From Verrucomicrobiia bacterium (lineage in GTDB: Bacteria; Verrucomicrobiota; Verrucomicrobiae; Limisphaerales; JAKPVM01), in contig JAOADO010000012.1 of the NCBI GenBank assembly GCA_026417275.1, forward strand, positions 1-32,507: a DNA stretch of 32,507 bases, given 5' to 3'. The translations under genes were made by a program, and so were the position numbers. Positions 9,401-16,713 of the stretch are shown here, piece by piece. The notes under the pieces are model-generated. The model made no database searches. It was given only the letters and a program-made list of their open reading frames with translations, and was not told the origin of the DNA. Each line of letters begins with the position of its first letter. Position 1 is the first letter of the stretch.

Positions 9401-11045
9401 CAATAACACCGTGACGAATAATGTGTTTAAGCGCTTTAGTATAACCATTTCTCGAACTTTCGAAAAACTTGTTGAAGCCTTTGAAGAACCAGCCGAGCGT
9501 TCCATGAATGATTTTTGAGAACAGGTCTGTTTTTTCATGATGGGGTTGAAGGATAAGAGCGCAAAGCGCGGGGCTAAGAGTAAGAGCATTGAACGCCGAT
9601 ATAACTGTAGAGACAGCGATTGTCAGCGCGAACTGCTGATAGAATTTGCCCTGAATGCCGGGTAGAAATGCCGTTGGAACAAACACGGCGCTCAAGACAA
9701 GCGCAATGGCAACGACTGCTCCGCTGATTTCTTCCATAGCAATTTTTGTTGCTTCAACAGGGTCTTTGCCTTCAGAAATGTGGCGTTCAACGTTTTCGAC
9801 AACTACGATTGCGTCGTCAACGACAATACCGATTGCAAGTACAAGACCGAATAGAGTCAGGTTGTTAATCGAGTAACCGAGTGCCGCCATGACCGCAAAT
9901 GTTCCTATCAGTGAAACCGGTACAGCTATGAGCGGAATTATTGAGGCTCGCCAGGTTTGAAGAAATAGAACAACAACGATTGTTACAAGGACCATTGCTT
10001 CGAACAGAGTTTCAAAAACCTCCTTTATTGATGCGCGGACGTATTCAGAGTCGTCGCGCGGGATTCTGTATTCAAGACCTTCAGGAAAGCGTTTGCTTAA
10101 TTCTTTCATCGCCTTTTTAACAGCATCTGCAGTTTCAATCAGGTTCGACCCCGGCAATTGAAACACAGCAATTCCAACCATCGGCGTACCATCGAGATAA
10201 CTTTCCATGCTGTAATCTTTTGCCGCGAGTTCAACGCGGGCAACATCTTTGAGACGTGTGATTTTGCCGTCGCTATCTGTTTTAATGATTATATTTCCAA
10301 ATTCTTCTTCTGAAGCTAAACGTCCTTTTACCAGCGCAACCAATTGCATTGGAACGCCTGGAGGCGCGGGTTGTTGACCAAAGACGCCGCCCGCAACTTC
10401 AACGTTTTGTTCTCTTATTGCTGCGATAATATCTGTGGAGGCAAGGTTGCGGGATGCGGCTTTATCGGGGTCAATCCAGATTCGCATACTGTAATCACGC
10501 GCTCCAAATACAAACACATCGCCGACACCAGGCAAACGGGAAAGAACGTCTTTTACCTGCAGATATGCGTAATTGCTGATGAACACCTCATCCAGCGTTC
10601 GCTTTGGAGAAACGAGCGATACAAGAATAGTCATGCTCGGGGAACGTTTGCGAACGTCAACACCAAGACGACGAACTTCTTCAGGTAGTTTGGGAAGCGC
10701 TGTTTGGACACGGTTTTGAACCTGAACCTGCGCCATGTTAATGTCTGTGCCAACCTTGAACGTTACCTGGATTGACATAGAACCATCCGCGCTACATGCG
10801 GAGGACATATAGAGCATGTTTTCAACGCCGTTGATTTCCTGCATGAGGGGCGTTGCAACTGTGTCGGCAACTGTTTGGGCGCTTGCTCCTGGATATTGCG
10901 CTCTAACGAAAACGGTGGGCGGGGCGACATCCGGAAACGACGCAATCGGCAGATTATAAAGCGAAATTAATCCAACAACCACGATAAAAATCGAAAGCAC
11001 GCTTGCGAATATCGGGCGTCTAATAAAGAAATGCGAGAATTTCAT
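6429..11045 (-). CDS. RND multidrug pump (AcrB/HAE1) fused in frame to an outer-membrane efflux lipoprotein
   Basis: One uninterrupted 1538-codon frame holds two full-length proteins. Residues 1-1036 are an AcrB-type pump: FFIRRPIFA at the N-terminus, the TM4 proton-relay pair Asp410-Asp411 in GIVVDDAIVVVENVER, the TM10 relay Lys948 in ACKNSILIIEFA, and TM12 ending about residue 1036. Residues 1037-1055 form a basic linker, 1056-1075 a hydrophobic segment with lipobox LSGC (Cys1075), and 1075-1538 a complete NodT/OprM-type OMF (CAVGPNYKQP, WELDFFGRVRRSVEAAN, LLRRRPDIRMAERSL, ATADLFPRVTF). AcrB alone is about 1050 residues and OprM-type OMFs about 470, so neither half is shortened. A strong GGAGGG ribosome-binding site lies just upstream of the ATG. 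The gene follows the AcrA-like adaptor by 30 bp. A sequencing or assembly error that removed a stop and start is the main alternative. Confidence 0.92.
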   Translation of the reverse strand: MKFSHFFIRRPIFASVLSIFIVVVGLISLYNLPIASFPDVAPPTVFVRAQYPGASAQTVADTVATPLMQEINGVENMLYMSSACSADGSMSIQVTFKVGTDINMAQVQVQNRVQTALPKLPEEVRRLGVDVRKRSPSMTILVSLVSPKRTLDEVFISNYAYLQVKDVLSRLPGVGDVFVFGARDYSMRIWIDPDKAASRNLASTDIIAAIREQNVEVAGGVFGQQPAPPGVPMQLVALVKGRLASEEEFGNIIIKTDSDGKITRLKDVARVELAAKDYSMESYLDGTPMVGIAVFQLPGSNLIETADAVKKAMKELSKRFPEGLEYRIPRDDSEYVRASIKEVFETLFEAMVLVTIVVVLFLQTWRASIIPLIAVPVSLIGTFAVMAALGYSINNLTLFGLVLAIGIVVDDAIVVVENVERHISEGKDPVEATKIAMEEISGAVVAIALVLSAVFVPTAFLPGIQGKFYQQFALTIAVSTVISAFNALTLSPALCALILQPHHEKTDLFSKIIHGTLGWFFKGFNKFFESSRNGYTKALKHIIRHGVIALIVYGGLLGFTYLGFKTVPTGFIPQQDKGALIGYVQLPDGASLERTRVVSTKIYNILKEIPGVQAVIKLDGFSMLSFGSKPNSATFILRLADYEERKKQGLTAEKILAMVRPRLAMINEGFATAFNLPAVDGLGSVGGFKLQIQDRANLGSAALQSAAFAMMGAANQNPRLSGVITTFRANEPQILLEVDREKAKKLQVPLGNIWDTLGIYMGGVYVNDFTLFGRPFQVRAQADAPFRAYPRDVLKLKTRNLAGEMVPLGTVVSIKEITGPTSLNHYNLYPSADLNGATAPGVSSGDAIKIMEELAQKLLPPGMAIEWTELSLLEIMAGKTGILIFPICVLMVFLVLAAQYESWSLPFAIILITPMALLFAILGVWFRGMENNLFTQIGMVTLIGLACKNSILIIEFARQLQEKGMNRFEAALEASKLRLRPILMTSFAFTFGVLPLMIATGAGAELRRAIGTATFWGMIGVTLFGIFLAPVFYVVIRRVTGEKSKPNNHSSAPIKGALTIIALMALVGTMLLSGCAVGPNYKQPSISINQSYSNTGTNFVSEPIVVDWWKQFDDQTLIRLVSEAITNNHDLKIALARVKETRAMRNLTKFDQFPTIRTDGGYTKGVRSKDGSGGLSRDSREYELFDAGFDATWELDFFGRVRRSVEAANAELAMMEEYRRFVYVSVVSEVARNYFELCGAYNELEIAKQNAKSQKETYELIKSKFNSGRGTELDVKRAESQWNATEAMIPALETRVKYAIHRLAVLTGRQPTALENELAQPFALPKTPTNIYIGNPSDLLRRRPDIRMAERSLAAATARIGIATADLFPRVTFTGSLGLEAKNLSGFTEAGADTYSFGPRISWAALDLGRVRARIKAANARAEAELASYEKTVITALEETENTLVQYGKTLAQLKYLEDSAIAAEQALALAQQRFEHGVADYLTVLDAQRVQLSAQSQLAQAKTKMATALVAVYKALGGGWENIENSPNNQNLATNKK
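7821..7880 (-). other. Internal signal-peptide-like segment with lipobox inside the RND-OMF fusion
   Basis: This stretch encodes residues 1056-1075 of the fusion: a hydrophobic core starting GALTIIALMALVG and ending in LLSGC, a good lipoprotein lipobox. The preceding 19-residue linker carries several Lys/Arg and no acidic cluster. TM12 of an AcrB protein ends in the cytoplasm, so the linker would be cytoplasmic and this segment would re-enter the membrane in the orientation of a signal peptide. The residue after Cys is Ala, not the Asp that retains lipoproteins in the inner membrane of enterobacteria. No ATG or GTG lies between TM12 and the hydrophobic core; a TTG-ATG pair inside the core would give too short a signal peptide. 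Confidence 0.7.
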
Positions 11046-11075
11046 AAGCTTTCCCTCCAGAGGTTAAAAATCACC

Positions 11076-12407
11076 TTATTTTTTGGGATTTGCCGAGCCC
11101 TGTGGCGCTCCCTGCGCTGCTTGTTGTTGGGAATCGGCAGCGTGTTGTTTTGTTTGCCCTTGCGGTTGTTGTCCCATACCAGGCATTTGCGCTGGTTGGT
11201 TCGGGTCAACCACTTGAACTTTAATACCTGGACGCAACATGAGCAAACCACTCACAACTATATCGTCTTCGGGCGATAGTCCTCCAACCACAACCCGTTG
11301 CATTCCTTGCTGGATACCAAGTGTCAGCACACGCGGGGCGATAGTCTGGTCTTTGTTCACCACATAGACGTATTTACGGGTTTGTTCTGAAAGAATGGCG
11401 CCTTCGGGGATTAACAACGTTGAATCGAATTTCTCAATAGGCAGACGAATCCTCGCGAATGCGCCAGAAATAAGTGAGCGGTCTTTGTTTTCAAACACGC
11501 CACGGAGTTTGATTGTGCCGCTGGTTGAATCAATTTTATTGTCTGTGAAATCAATTGTTCCTTTATGTGGAAAACCTTCTTCGCCATCCAGGGCGGCTTC
11601 GCAAGGCAGAACGAGTTTCCCATCTTTTGATATGGCAAGTTTTCGATATTTTAAATAAGAACGTTCGGGGACATCAAAGTAACAGTATATCGGGTCCAAT
11701 GAAACAAGTGTGGCAAGAACAGTTCCCGGTGCGGCTCCGCCACCCTGGACAAGGTTACCCACAGTAACAAGTCGACGTCCAATTCTGCCGTTTATCGGCG
11801 CGGTGATGCGCGTGTATTCGAGATTCAACTCGGCAAGACGAACAGCGGATTGAGCAGAGTGAACTGCAGATTCTGCGGCGCTCACCGCCGCGTTTGCCGC
11901 TTCAACGGCGGCGGTAGCTTCGCGAAAGGTTTTGGAGCGCAGGTCATATTCTTCTTCAGAAATCGCCTTCGCCGCACGCAGACTCTCGGCTCGTTTTAAA
12001 TCGTTATTTGCAAGTTCAAGCCGTGTCCCAGCCTGTGTTTTGTTGGCGCGCGCCTGTTCGAGCGAGGCTTTGGCGCGGGCAAGTTCGGCGTTTGCGCGGG
12101 CAAGTTCGGCTTCAAAAGGTTTGGGGTCAATTATGAACAGAAGGTCGCCGGCTTTCACTTCTGCACCATCCTGGAAATGAATGGATTCAATGTAACCGGA
12201 AACGCGAGGTCTTATTTCGACGAATTCGACTGAATCAAATCTCCCAGGATATTCGTCCCAGTTTGTCACTGTTCCCACGATGGGTTTCGCCACCGAAACC
12301 ATTGGAGCCATTTGCGCTGAAGAATTTTGTTTAGGCGAACACGCCGTAAGTCCAAGAATCGCAATCGTTCCTGCTATGGATATTTTAACCCAGTTAATGT
12401 TTTTCAT
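11076..12407 (-). CDS. AcrA/MexA-type RND adaptor lipoprotein
   Basis: A 443-residue periplasmic adaptor for the RND pump encoded next. The N-terminus is a lipoprotein signal with lipobox LTAC (Cys23). Following domains are a lipoyl half with DEYPGRFDSVEFVEIRPRVSGYIESIHFQDGAEVKAGDLLFIIDPKPFEAEL, a long alpha hairpin (about 95-190), the second lipoyl half (ITAPINGRIGRRLVTVGNLV), and a beta-barrel with the typical LVSLDPIYCYFDVPE phrase. The C-terminal 40 residues are a Gln/Pro/Ala-rich tail with no known role. Its ATG overlaps the TetR stop by 4 bp. Distinct adaptors for the RND and MacAB pumps argue that two complete pumps are encoded. Confidence 0.94.
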   Translation of the reverse strand: MKNINWVKISIAGTIAILGLTACSPKQNSSAQMAPMVSVAKPIVGTVTNWDEYPGRFDSVEFVEIRPRVSGYIESIHFQDGAEVKAGDLLFIIDPKPFEAELARANAELARAKASLEQARANKTQAGTRLELANNDLKRAESLRAAKAISEEEYDLRSKTFREATAAVEAANAAVSAAESAVHSAQSAVRLAELNLEYTRITAPINGRIGRRLVTVGNLVQGGGAAPGTVLATLVSLDPIYCYFDVPERSYLKYRKLAISKDGKLVLPCEAALDGEEGFPHKGTIDFTDNKIDSTSGTIKLRGVFENKDRSLISGAFARIRLPIEKFDSTLLIPEGAILSEQTRKYVYVVNKDQTIAPRVLTLGIQQGMQRVVVGGLSPEDDIVVSGLLMLRPGIKVQVVDPNQPAQMPGMGQQPQGQTKQHAADSQQQAAQGAPQGSANPKK

Positions 12408-13117
12408 AATTTTCCCTTAAATTGATTGTTGTTGTTTAAATCCTTTTTGTTTTCTGAATTTTTATTCTGTGAATCTTCTCCAACGCCGGGAGCCTTTAAA
12501 CCAGCAGAGCAAAATCTGACCAATTGTTTAAGCACCTGAGCAGTGTCTGATGGATTGCACAAGCCGCCGCTCATATATTCGACTTTCTGGGGATTGCAGA
12601 GGATGAAAAACAGGGCGCCCCAGATAAATTCAAACCGCCATTGCAGGTCTTTTTCATCAAGATATGGGAGTTTGGATTTTATTAAATTGATGAATCCATC
12701 GCGCAAATCTTTGTGCCGCCTTTTGTTTGCCTCCTGGGTCATCCTGTGGGGTTCTGTAACCATTCTGCCGATTAGACGACGAATAATCTGGCTTCGAGAC
12801 GGTTCGGATTCAGCTATTCTGAGCGGGGTTCGGAGCATGCAGACGATAAGATCCTCGAGGGTATATTTATCCGGTTCTTCCTGGAGTTTTTTAAGCGCTT
12901 CCTTTTGTTCTTTAAAAAACGGGTCGAACCGCCTGTCCAGCACCGCCCATAGAAGTCCCTCTTTGGATTCGAAATAATAATAGACAGTGGCAAGGTTCAC
13001 CTTTGCAGCTCTGACGATTTCGCGCATAGAGGCGCCTTCAAAACCGCTCTCGGCGAAGATTTTTTCCGCCACATCGAGTATACGCTCTTTCGGATCTATT
13101 TTTTCATCTTTTCCCAT
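12404..13117 (-). CDS. TetR/AcrR-family transcriptional regulator
   Basis: A 237-residue one-component repressor and first gene of the efflux operon. The N-terminal helix-turn-helix is clear: ILDVAEKIFAESGFEGASM followed by REIVRAAKVNLATVYYYFESKEGLL (about residues 13-60). The rest is an all-helical ligand-binding/dimerisation domain (about 70-215) ending in a polar Asn/Lys-rich tail. The position in front of the pumps, the 4 bp overlap with the adaptor gene, and the palindrome over its own promoter suggest autoregulation of the whole cluster and derepression by a pump substrate. The ligand is unknown. Confidence 0.95.
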   Translation of the reverse strand: MGKDEKIDPKERILDVAEKIFAESGFEGASMREIVRAAKVNLATVYYYFESKEGLLWAVLDRRFDPFFKEQKEALKKLQEEPDKYTLEDLIVCMLRTPLRIAESEPSRSQIIRRLIGRMVTEPHRMTQEANKRRHKDLRDGFINLIKSKLPYLDEKDLQWRFEFIWGALFFILCNPQKVEYMSGGLCNPSDTAQVLKQLVRFCSAGLKAPGVGEDSQNKNSENKKDLNNNNQFKGKL

Positions 13118-13127
13118 ATCATTATTG

Positions 13128-13150
13128 AACGTTCGTTTAAAACGAACGTT
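13128..13150. promoter_or_regulatory. Candidate TetR operator, perfect inverted repeat
   Basis: Two perfect 10 bp arms, AACGTTCGTT and AACGAACGTT, are separated by TAA. It starts 11 bp upstream of the tetR ATG and covers the predicted transcription start. Sequences of the AACGTTCGTT type are common TetR-family half-sites. This is the best-supported regulatory site in the window. Confidence 0.8.
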
Positions 13151-13153
13151 TGA

Positions 13154-13182
13154 AAAGTAATATAACAGTTTAAATTTGTCAA
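13154..13182 (-). promoter_or_regulatory. Sigma-70-type promoter of the efflux operon
   Basis: On the minus strand a perfect -35 TTGACA (13177-13182) is followed after 17 bp by TACTTT (13154-13159) as a -10 with 3 of 6 consensus bases. Transcription would start near 13147, inside the palindrome, so bound repressor would block initiation. Confidence 0.6.
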
Positions 13183-13347
13183 TAGAGGAAAATGTTTTTT
13201 GCAGCGCGTCCGTGAAGGCTGGTTTAAAAGTTGGTTTAATGAGTTTTAAAAAGGTTTAAGCGCAGTTATTGGCAATTGTTGAAATTTTTGAAATCTCGGG
13301 GGGCATAACATATAAACCATAGGGCGGGGCATCATTATTTTAGATTG

Positions 13348-13378
13348 CTGGTGGAGACTCCACAGTTTTTTATTTTTT
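13348..13378 (+). terminator. Intrinsic-terminator-like hairpin on the + strand, no + gene upstream
   Basis: CTG, a bulged G, TGGA, a GAC loop, then TCCACAG form a 7 bp stem (13348-13365) followed by two runs of T (13366-13371 and 13373-13378). On the + strand this has the shape of a rho-independent terminator, but both flanking genes are on the minus strand. It may end a small or antisense RNA, or be chance. Confidence 0.35.
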
Positions 13379-13394
13379 GCGGGATACGGGGTAA

Positions 13395-13865
13395 TTATGT
13401 TTCTTTTTTATCTGGATGATTTTCTGAGAGGCGGCGGAGATTTTCTTGTTTTGTTTTTAATTTCTGAAGTTTGTCTTCGTTGGTTTCTTCTGGTTTAAAA
13501 TGGGACTCGATGCATTCGACTATTTGTTCGATAGGCGCGGGTTTGGCGATAAAATACAGTCCGCCGCGGTTAATTCCTTTTTCTCCAGCCTCTCGGCGGC
13601 TGACCGTGGCTGTTAGAAAGATTATCGGAATATCCTTGAAATTTGGGTCAGCCTTTATTCTTGCGGCAACTGCTCCGCCATCGGCATCTGGCATCAACAC
13701 GTCAAGTAATATCACATGCGGTTTAAATTCTTTTAATACGGCAGGAACGCGTCTCCCTTTATTTTCCTCGCGTACCTCGTAAAGACCGGTCTTTTCGAGG
13801 CTTAACCGCAGTGTACGGGTGAACGCGACTTCGTCATCCACTATTAGCACTCGTTTTTTCTCCAT
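13395..13865 (-). CDS. Receiver-only response regulator (CheY-like)
   Basis: A 156-residue protein holding one REC domain (about 4-125): acidic pair Asp10-Asp11, phosphoacceptor Asp55 in VILLDVLMPDADGG, switch Thr85 in IIFLTA and Lys108 in FIAKPA. After the REC domain there is only a charged helical tail (about 126-156), with no DNA-binding or enzymatic output domain. It lies 27 bp downstream of the histidine kinase and is surely its partner. A receiver without output may act by protein-protein contact, as in CheY, or relay phosphate to another protein; which one cannot be told here. Confidence 0.93.
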   Translation of the reverse strand: MEKKRVLIVDDEVAFTRTLRLSLEKTGLYEVREENKGRRVPAVLKEFKPHVILLDVLMPDADGGAVAARIKADPNFKDIPIIFLTATVSRREAGEKGINRGGLYFIAKPAPIEQIVECIESHFKPEETNEDKLQKLKTKQENLRRLSENHPDKKET

Positions 13866-13892
13866 AATGACCGCCAGTTTTTTTGCTCATAA

Positions 13893-15635
13893 TTATTTTA
13901 TATTTGCTCTGAATGTTAGTTTTGCCAGAACACCGCCCTCAGGGCGGTTTGTAATTTGTATTTCTCCGCCGTGCATTTCCATTATTTTCTTGGCGACAGC
14001 AAGCCCGAGTCCTGTGCCTTTTGATGATTTTTTAGATGTGCAAAAAGGCTCGAACAATCTCGCCATAACTTCTTTTGGTATGCCAGAGCCGGTGTCTTCA
14101 ATTTCGGCAACAACCACGGTTTCGCCAACTTCAAATCGTCTCAGTCCCCACATTTGTGTTTCGCCTGGCGCTTCTTCCGGAGGGATTACTCTCGAATATG
14201 TCCTTACCGTCAATACTCCGCCGTGTGGCATCGCATGCATGGAGTTCATTATCAAATTCACTAACACTTGTTCTATCCTTGTACGGTCTGCCAGGATTTG
14301 CGGCAATGTTGATGAAAAATTTTTGACAACAGTGATTTTATTTCTGTTTAAGTCGTGTTTTAACAGGTTTAGAGAGGTTTCCATGATTGCGTTTAGATTT
14401 TCCGAGTTTACTCCGAGTTCTTGAGATGCGGCAAAGTCGAGCATGCCGCGGACCACACCGTCTGCACGCACTAAAGCTTCGCGCATGTCTTGAATGACGG
14501 ATGCCACTGTTTCGTTTTCTATCGCTTCTGTTTGTCGCAAATAATCTATGCCAGATTGAATGATGGCGAGCGGGTTTTTCACTTCATGCGCCACACCAGC
14601 GGCAAGTCTTCCGACGCTTTCCATTCGTTCCGCTTGAATCAGAAGATTCTGGGCGGCTTTTAGTTCTTCATGAGATTTTTCTAATTCATTTAACGCTTTG
14701 AGCAATTCCTGTTTGCGTTTTTCAAGTTCAATATTCGCCTCAATCAGTTTATCTTTAGCGAGTTTTTGTTCTGTAATGTCCCAGAAAATCCCCTGGATTC
14801 CGATTATCCTGCCGTCGGCATCCAGAATTGGCGTTTTACACACTTGAACATACATTTTGTTTCCACCTGGCGGCTGATGTTCTTCAATGGTTTCAAATGT
14901 TTTTCCTGTTTTAATTACATGTTGGTCGTCATTAGAATATTTTTTTGCAAGTTCTGGCGGATAAAAATCGAAGTCGCTCTTACCAACAAGGTTCTCAAGG
15001 CGTATGCCAAGCGATTGACAGAATCTTTTATTAGCAAACGTGAATCGTCCTTCAAGGTCTTTGCGAAAAATATTCTGAGGTAAAGTTTCGACAAGTGAAT
15101 GGTAGAATGCTTCGGATGCGCGTAATTTTTCCTCCGCTGTTCTTTGAACGGTAACATCGCGTGCCACAACAGCAATTCCAATTAAAGTGTTATTATTATC
15201 TTGACCAACAGGAATTACAGTTAACATCAGTTTAACAGACTTATTATCTTTTCTAACATACTCATAATTAATGCTCTGTATTCCTTCGCAATTTTTAAAC
15301 AGTTCCCGCAATTTGCCATTTTCAGTCTTGTTCTCCCTGTCCAGTATAAATTCGAGTTTTTTGCCAATTGCTTCAGATTGATTTATCCCGAAAATTCTTT
15401 CTGCCGCCTTATTCCATAAAAATATTGTTCCTGTTGTGTCTGCGCATACAATCGCGTCATCCGAGCCTTTGAATATCGCGCGGAAAAAATCGCATTCTTC
15501 AATTTCTGCAGGAGAGGCTAAAGCTATCGGGTATTTGCTTGCACTATCTTTTGGTAAGGAAGATGTTTTACCATTATTTTGAGGACATGTTGTCCTTTTT
15601 TTTCGTTTGTTTGAGGCTTTGTTCTCTTCTGGCAT
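13893..15635 (-). CDS. Soluble double-PAS sensor histidine kinase
   Basis: A 580-residue kinase with no membrane segment or signal peptide. The order is: a basic, low-complexity N-terminus (1-40), PAS1 (about 48-165; GSDDAIVCADTTGTIFLWNKAAERIFG), PAS2 with PAC (about 172-292; ENIFRKDLEGRFTFANKRF-like opening and DITEQK end), a coiled coil (about 293-338), a HisKA helix with phospho-acceptor His350 in GVAHEVKNPLAII, and a HATPase domain with N-box Asn464, G1 DTGSGIP (514-520) and G2 GTGLGL (540-545). The second PAS matches the PAS_4 style often bound to small ligands. The absence of membrane anchors points to a cytoplasmic signal. It forms a two-gene operon with the receiver protein downstream. 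Confidence 0.95.
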   Translation of the reverse strand: MPEENKASNKRKKRTTCPQNNGKTSSLPKDSASKYPIALASPAEIEECDFFRAIFKGSDDAIVCADTTGTIFLWNKAAERIFGINQSEAIGKKLEFILDRENKTENGKLRELFKNCEGIQSINYEYVRKDNKSVKLMLTVIPVGQDNNNTLIGIAVVARDVTVQRTAEEKLRASEAFYHSLVETLPQNIFRKDLEGRFTFANKRFCQSLGIRLENLVGKSDFDFYPPELAKKYSNDDQHVIKTGKTFETIEEHQPPGGNKMYVQVCKTPILDADGRIIGIQGIFWDITEQKLAKDKLIEANIELEKRKQELLKALNELEKSHEELKAAQNLLIQAERMESVGRLAAGVAHEVKNPLAIIQSGIDYLRQTEAIENETVASVIQDMREALVRADGVVRGMLDFAASQELGVNSENLNAIMETSLNLLKHDLNRNKITVVKNFSSTLPQILADRTRIEQVLVNLIMNSMHAMPHGGVLTVRTYSRVIPPEEAPGETQMWGLRRFEVGETVVVAEIEDTGSGIPKEVMARLFEPFCTSKKSSKGTGLGLAVAKKIMEMHGGEIQITNRPEGGVLAKLTFRANIK

Positions 15636-15792
15636 GGTGTTCTAATCAAATATACCACACAATATGAAAATTCGACGAAAATATTTGTTCAATCATTCAC
15701 TCGTTTTATTTCCGGTAAGAAGGATTAATTAACAAGGTTTTTGCTTAATATTTCGGGTTGTTTACATTACCAATCATACATTCGGATATATG

Positions 15793-15821
15793 TTGATAAT
15801 AAAAAATTAAATATTTAAATT
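15793..15821 (+). promoter_or_regulatory. Possible sigma-70 promoter for the DUF151 gene
   Basis: TTGATA (15793-15798), a 17 bp AT-rich spacer and TAAATT (15816-15821). Transcription would begin about 35 bp before the ATG at 15864. The region is very AT-rich, so chance matches are likely. Confidence 0.35.
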
Positions 15822-15863
15822 CTCAAACCTTGTTTTTATTATTTAGTGGGTTTAGATTTACGT

Positions 15864-16331
15864 ATGAAAAGCAATGTGGTCGCAGTGCGCGTTCGGGGAT
15901 TACTGCCTTCTGACGGCGGGGTGGCGATTTTTTTGGGAAACGAGGACAAGGTTTTTGTTGTTCAGGTCGAGCATGGCATTGGCATGATGATAAGTATGCT
16001 GTTGCGAGAAATTCCCCGTGAACGTCCATTGACGCACGATTTGATGACTAATATTTTCAAGGGGTTTGGCATAAGTGTGGAAAATGTAGTCATTACCGAA
16101 CTTAGAAATTCCGTGTATTATGCCCGTTTATTCCTGAAACAGGAAAACGAACTTGGAACAAAGATTGTGGAAATTGATGCCCGTCCAAGCGATTGCATTG
16201 CTATTGCCATAGCCAATAAAAAACCGATTTACGTCACAAGAACATTATTCGACCAGGTCGAGGATATGTCCGCTTTTCTAAGTCAGATTGAAAAGGAGGA
16301 ACAGGGCGAAGAGGATGAAAGTTCGCAATAG
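15864..16331 (+). CDS. Bifunctional nuclease family protein (BFN, DUF151)
   Basis: A 155-residue single-domain protein of the DUF151/BFN family, found widely in bacteria and plants; a plant member has been reported to act on DNA and RNA, but the bacterial role is poorly known. Family features are the opening VVAVRVRGLLP, the HGIGMMISMLL helix, RPLTHDLM (the 'RP.THDL' signature), a VVITEL strand, and IDARPSDCIAIAI ('DARPSDAIALA' signature). The ATG at 15864 is preferred; an in-frame GTG at 15846 would add six residues, and neither has a Shine-Dalgarno. The acidic C-terminus (EEQGEEDESSQ) is typical. It is divergent from the sensor kinase and does not obviously belong to an operon. Confidence 0.9.
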   Translation: MKSNVVAVRVRGLLPSDGGVAIFLGNEDKVFVVQVEHGIGMMISMLLREIPRERPLTHDLMTNIFKGFGISVENVVITELRNSVYYARLFLKQENELGTKIVEIDARPSDCIAIAIANKKPIYVTRTLFDQVEDMSAFLSQIEKEEQGEEDESSQ

Positions 16332-16713
16332 TTTTTATTTCCGTCCTGGCAGGCAATTTATTAAAAGGGGTTAAATCTGATTGCCATTCAATTATTAGCG
16401 GTTAGATAGAAGCCGTATTTCAGGATATTTCAGGATATAACAGATTTTTCGTTGTTCCCCTGAGTGTCCACTATTATTTCGGAGAATGTAAAATTTTTTT
16501 AATCTTTTGATTTTCCCTTCTTTGAACTCTCAATTGCTTGAACAAAACATTGGATGCCATTCTGGAGTTTTTTCTGGGGAGTGCGGCGATAGCAATACTG
16601 CTCTATTAGGGTCGGGAATAAATGAAGTTTCCAACATGTTTCAGTAAACACCGTGTTGATTTAATTTTTTCTGGCTAAATTGTGTAGAATTATTATTGTG
16701 GTTTTAATCCATT
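16332..16713. other. Intergenic region, 382 bp, no gene seen
   Basis: No convincing ORF or RNA gene. It contains a tandem 10 bp repeat (16416-16438) and AT-rich stretches. The sequence TTGATT near 16657 and TAGAAT near 16686 resemble promoter boxes for the next gene, but their spacing is too long for a normal sigma-70 promoter. Confidence 0.5.
16416..16438. repeat. Short tandem repeat, two 10 bp units
   Basis: The unit TATTTCAGGA occurs twice head-to-tail, followed by TAT of a third. It could be a binding site for a protein acting as a direct-repeat dimer, or slippage. Confidence 0.6.

Noticed and set aside
13395..13865. Receiver protein as the sigma-54 activator for the promoter at 30714
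   Set aside because: It has neither an AAA+ nor a DNA-binding domain, so it cannot be an NtrC-type activator by itself.
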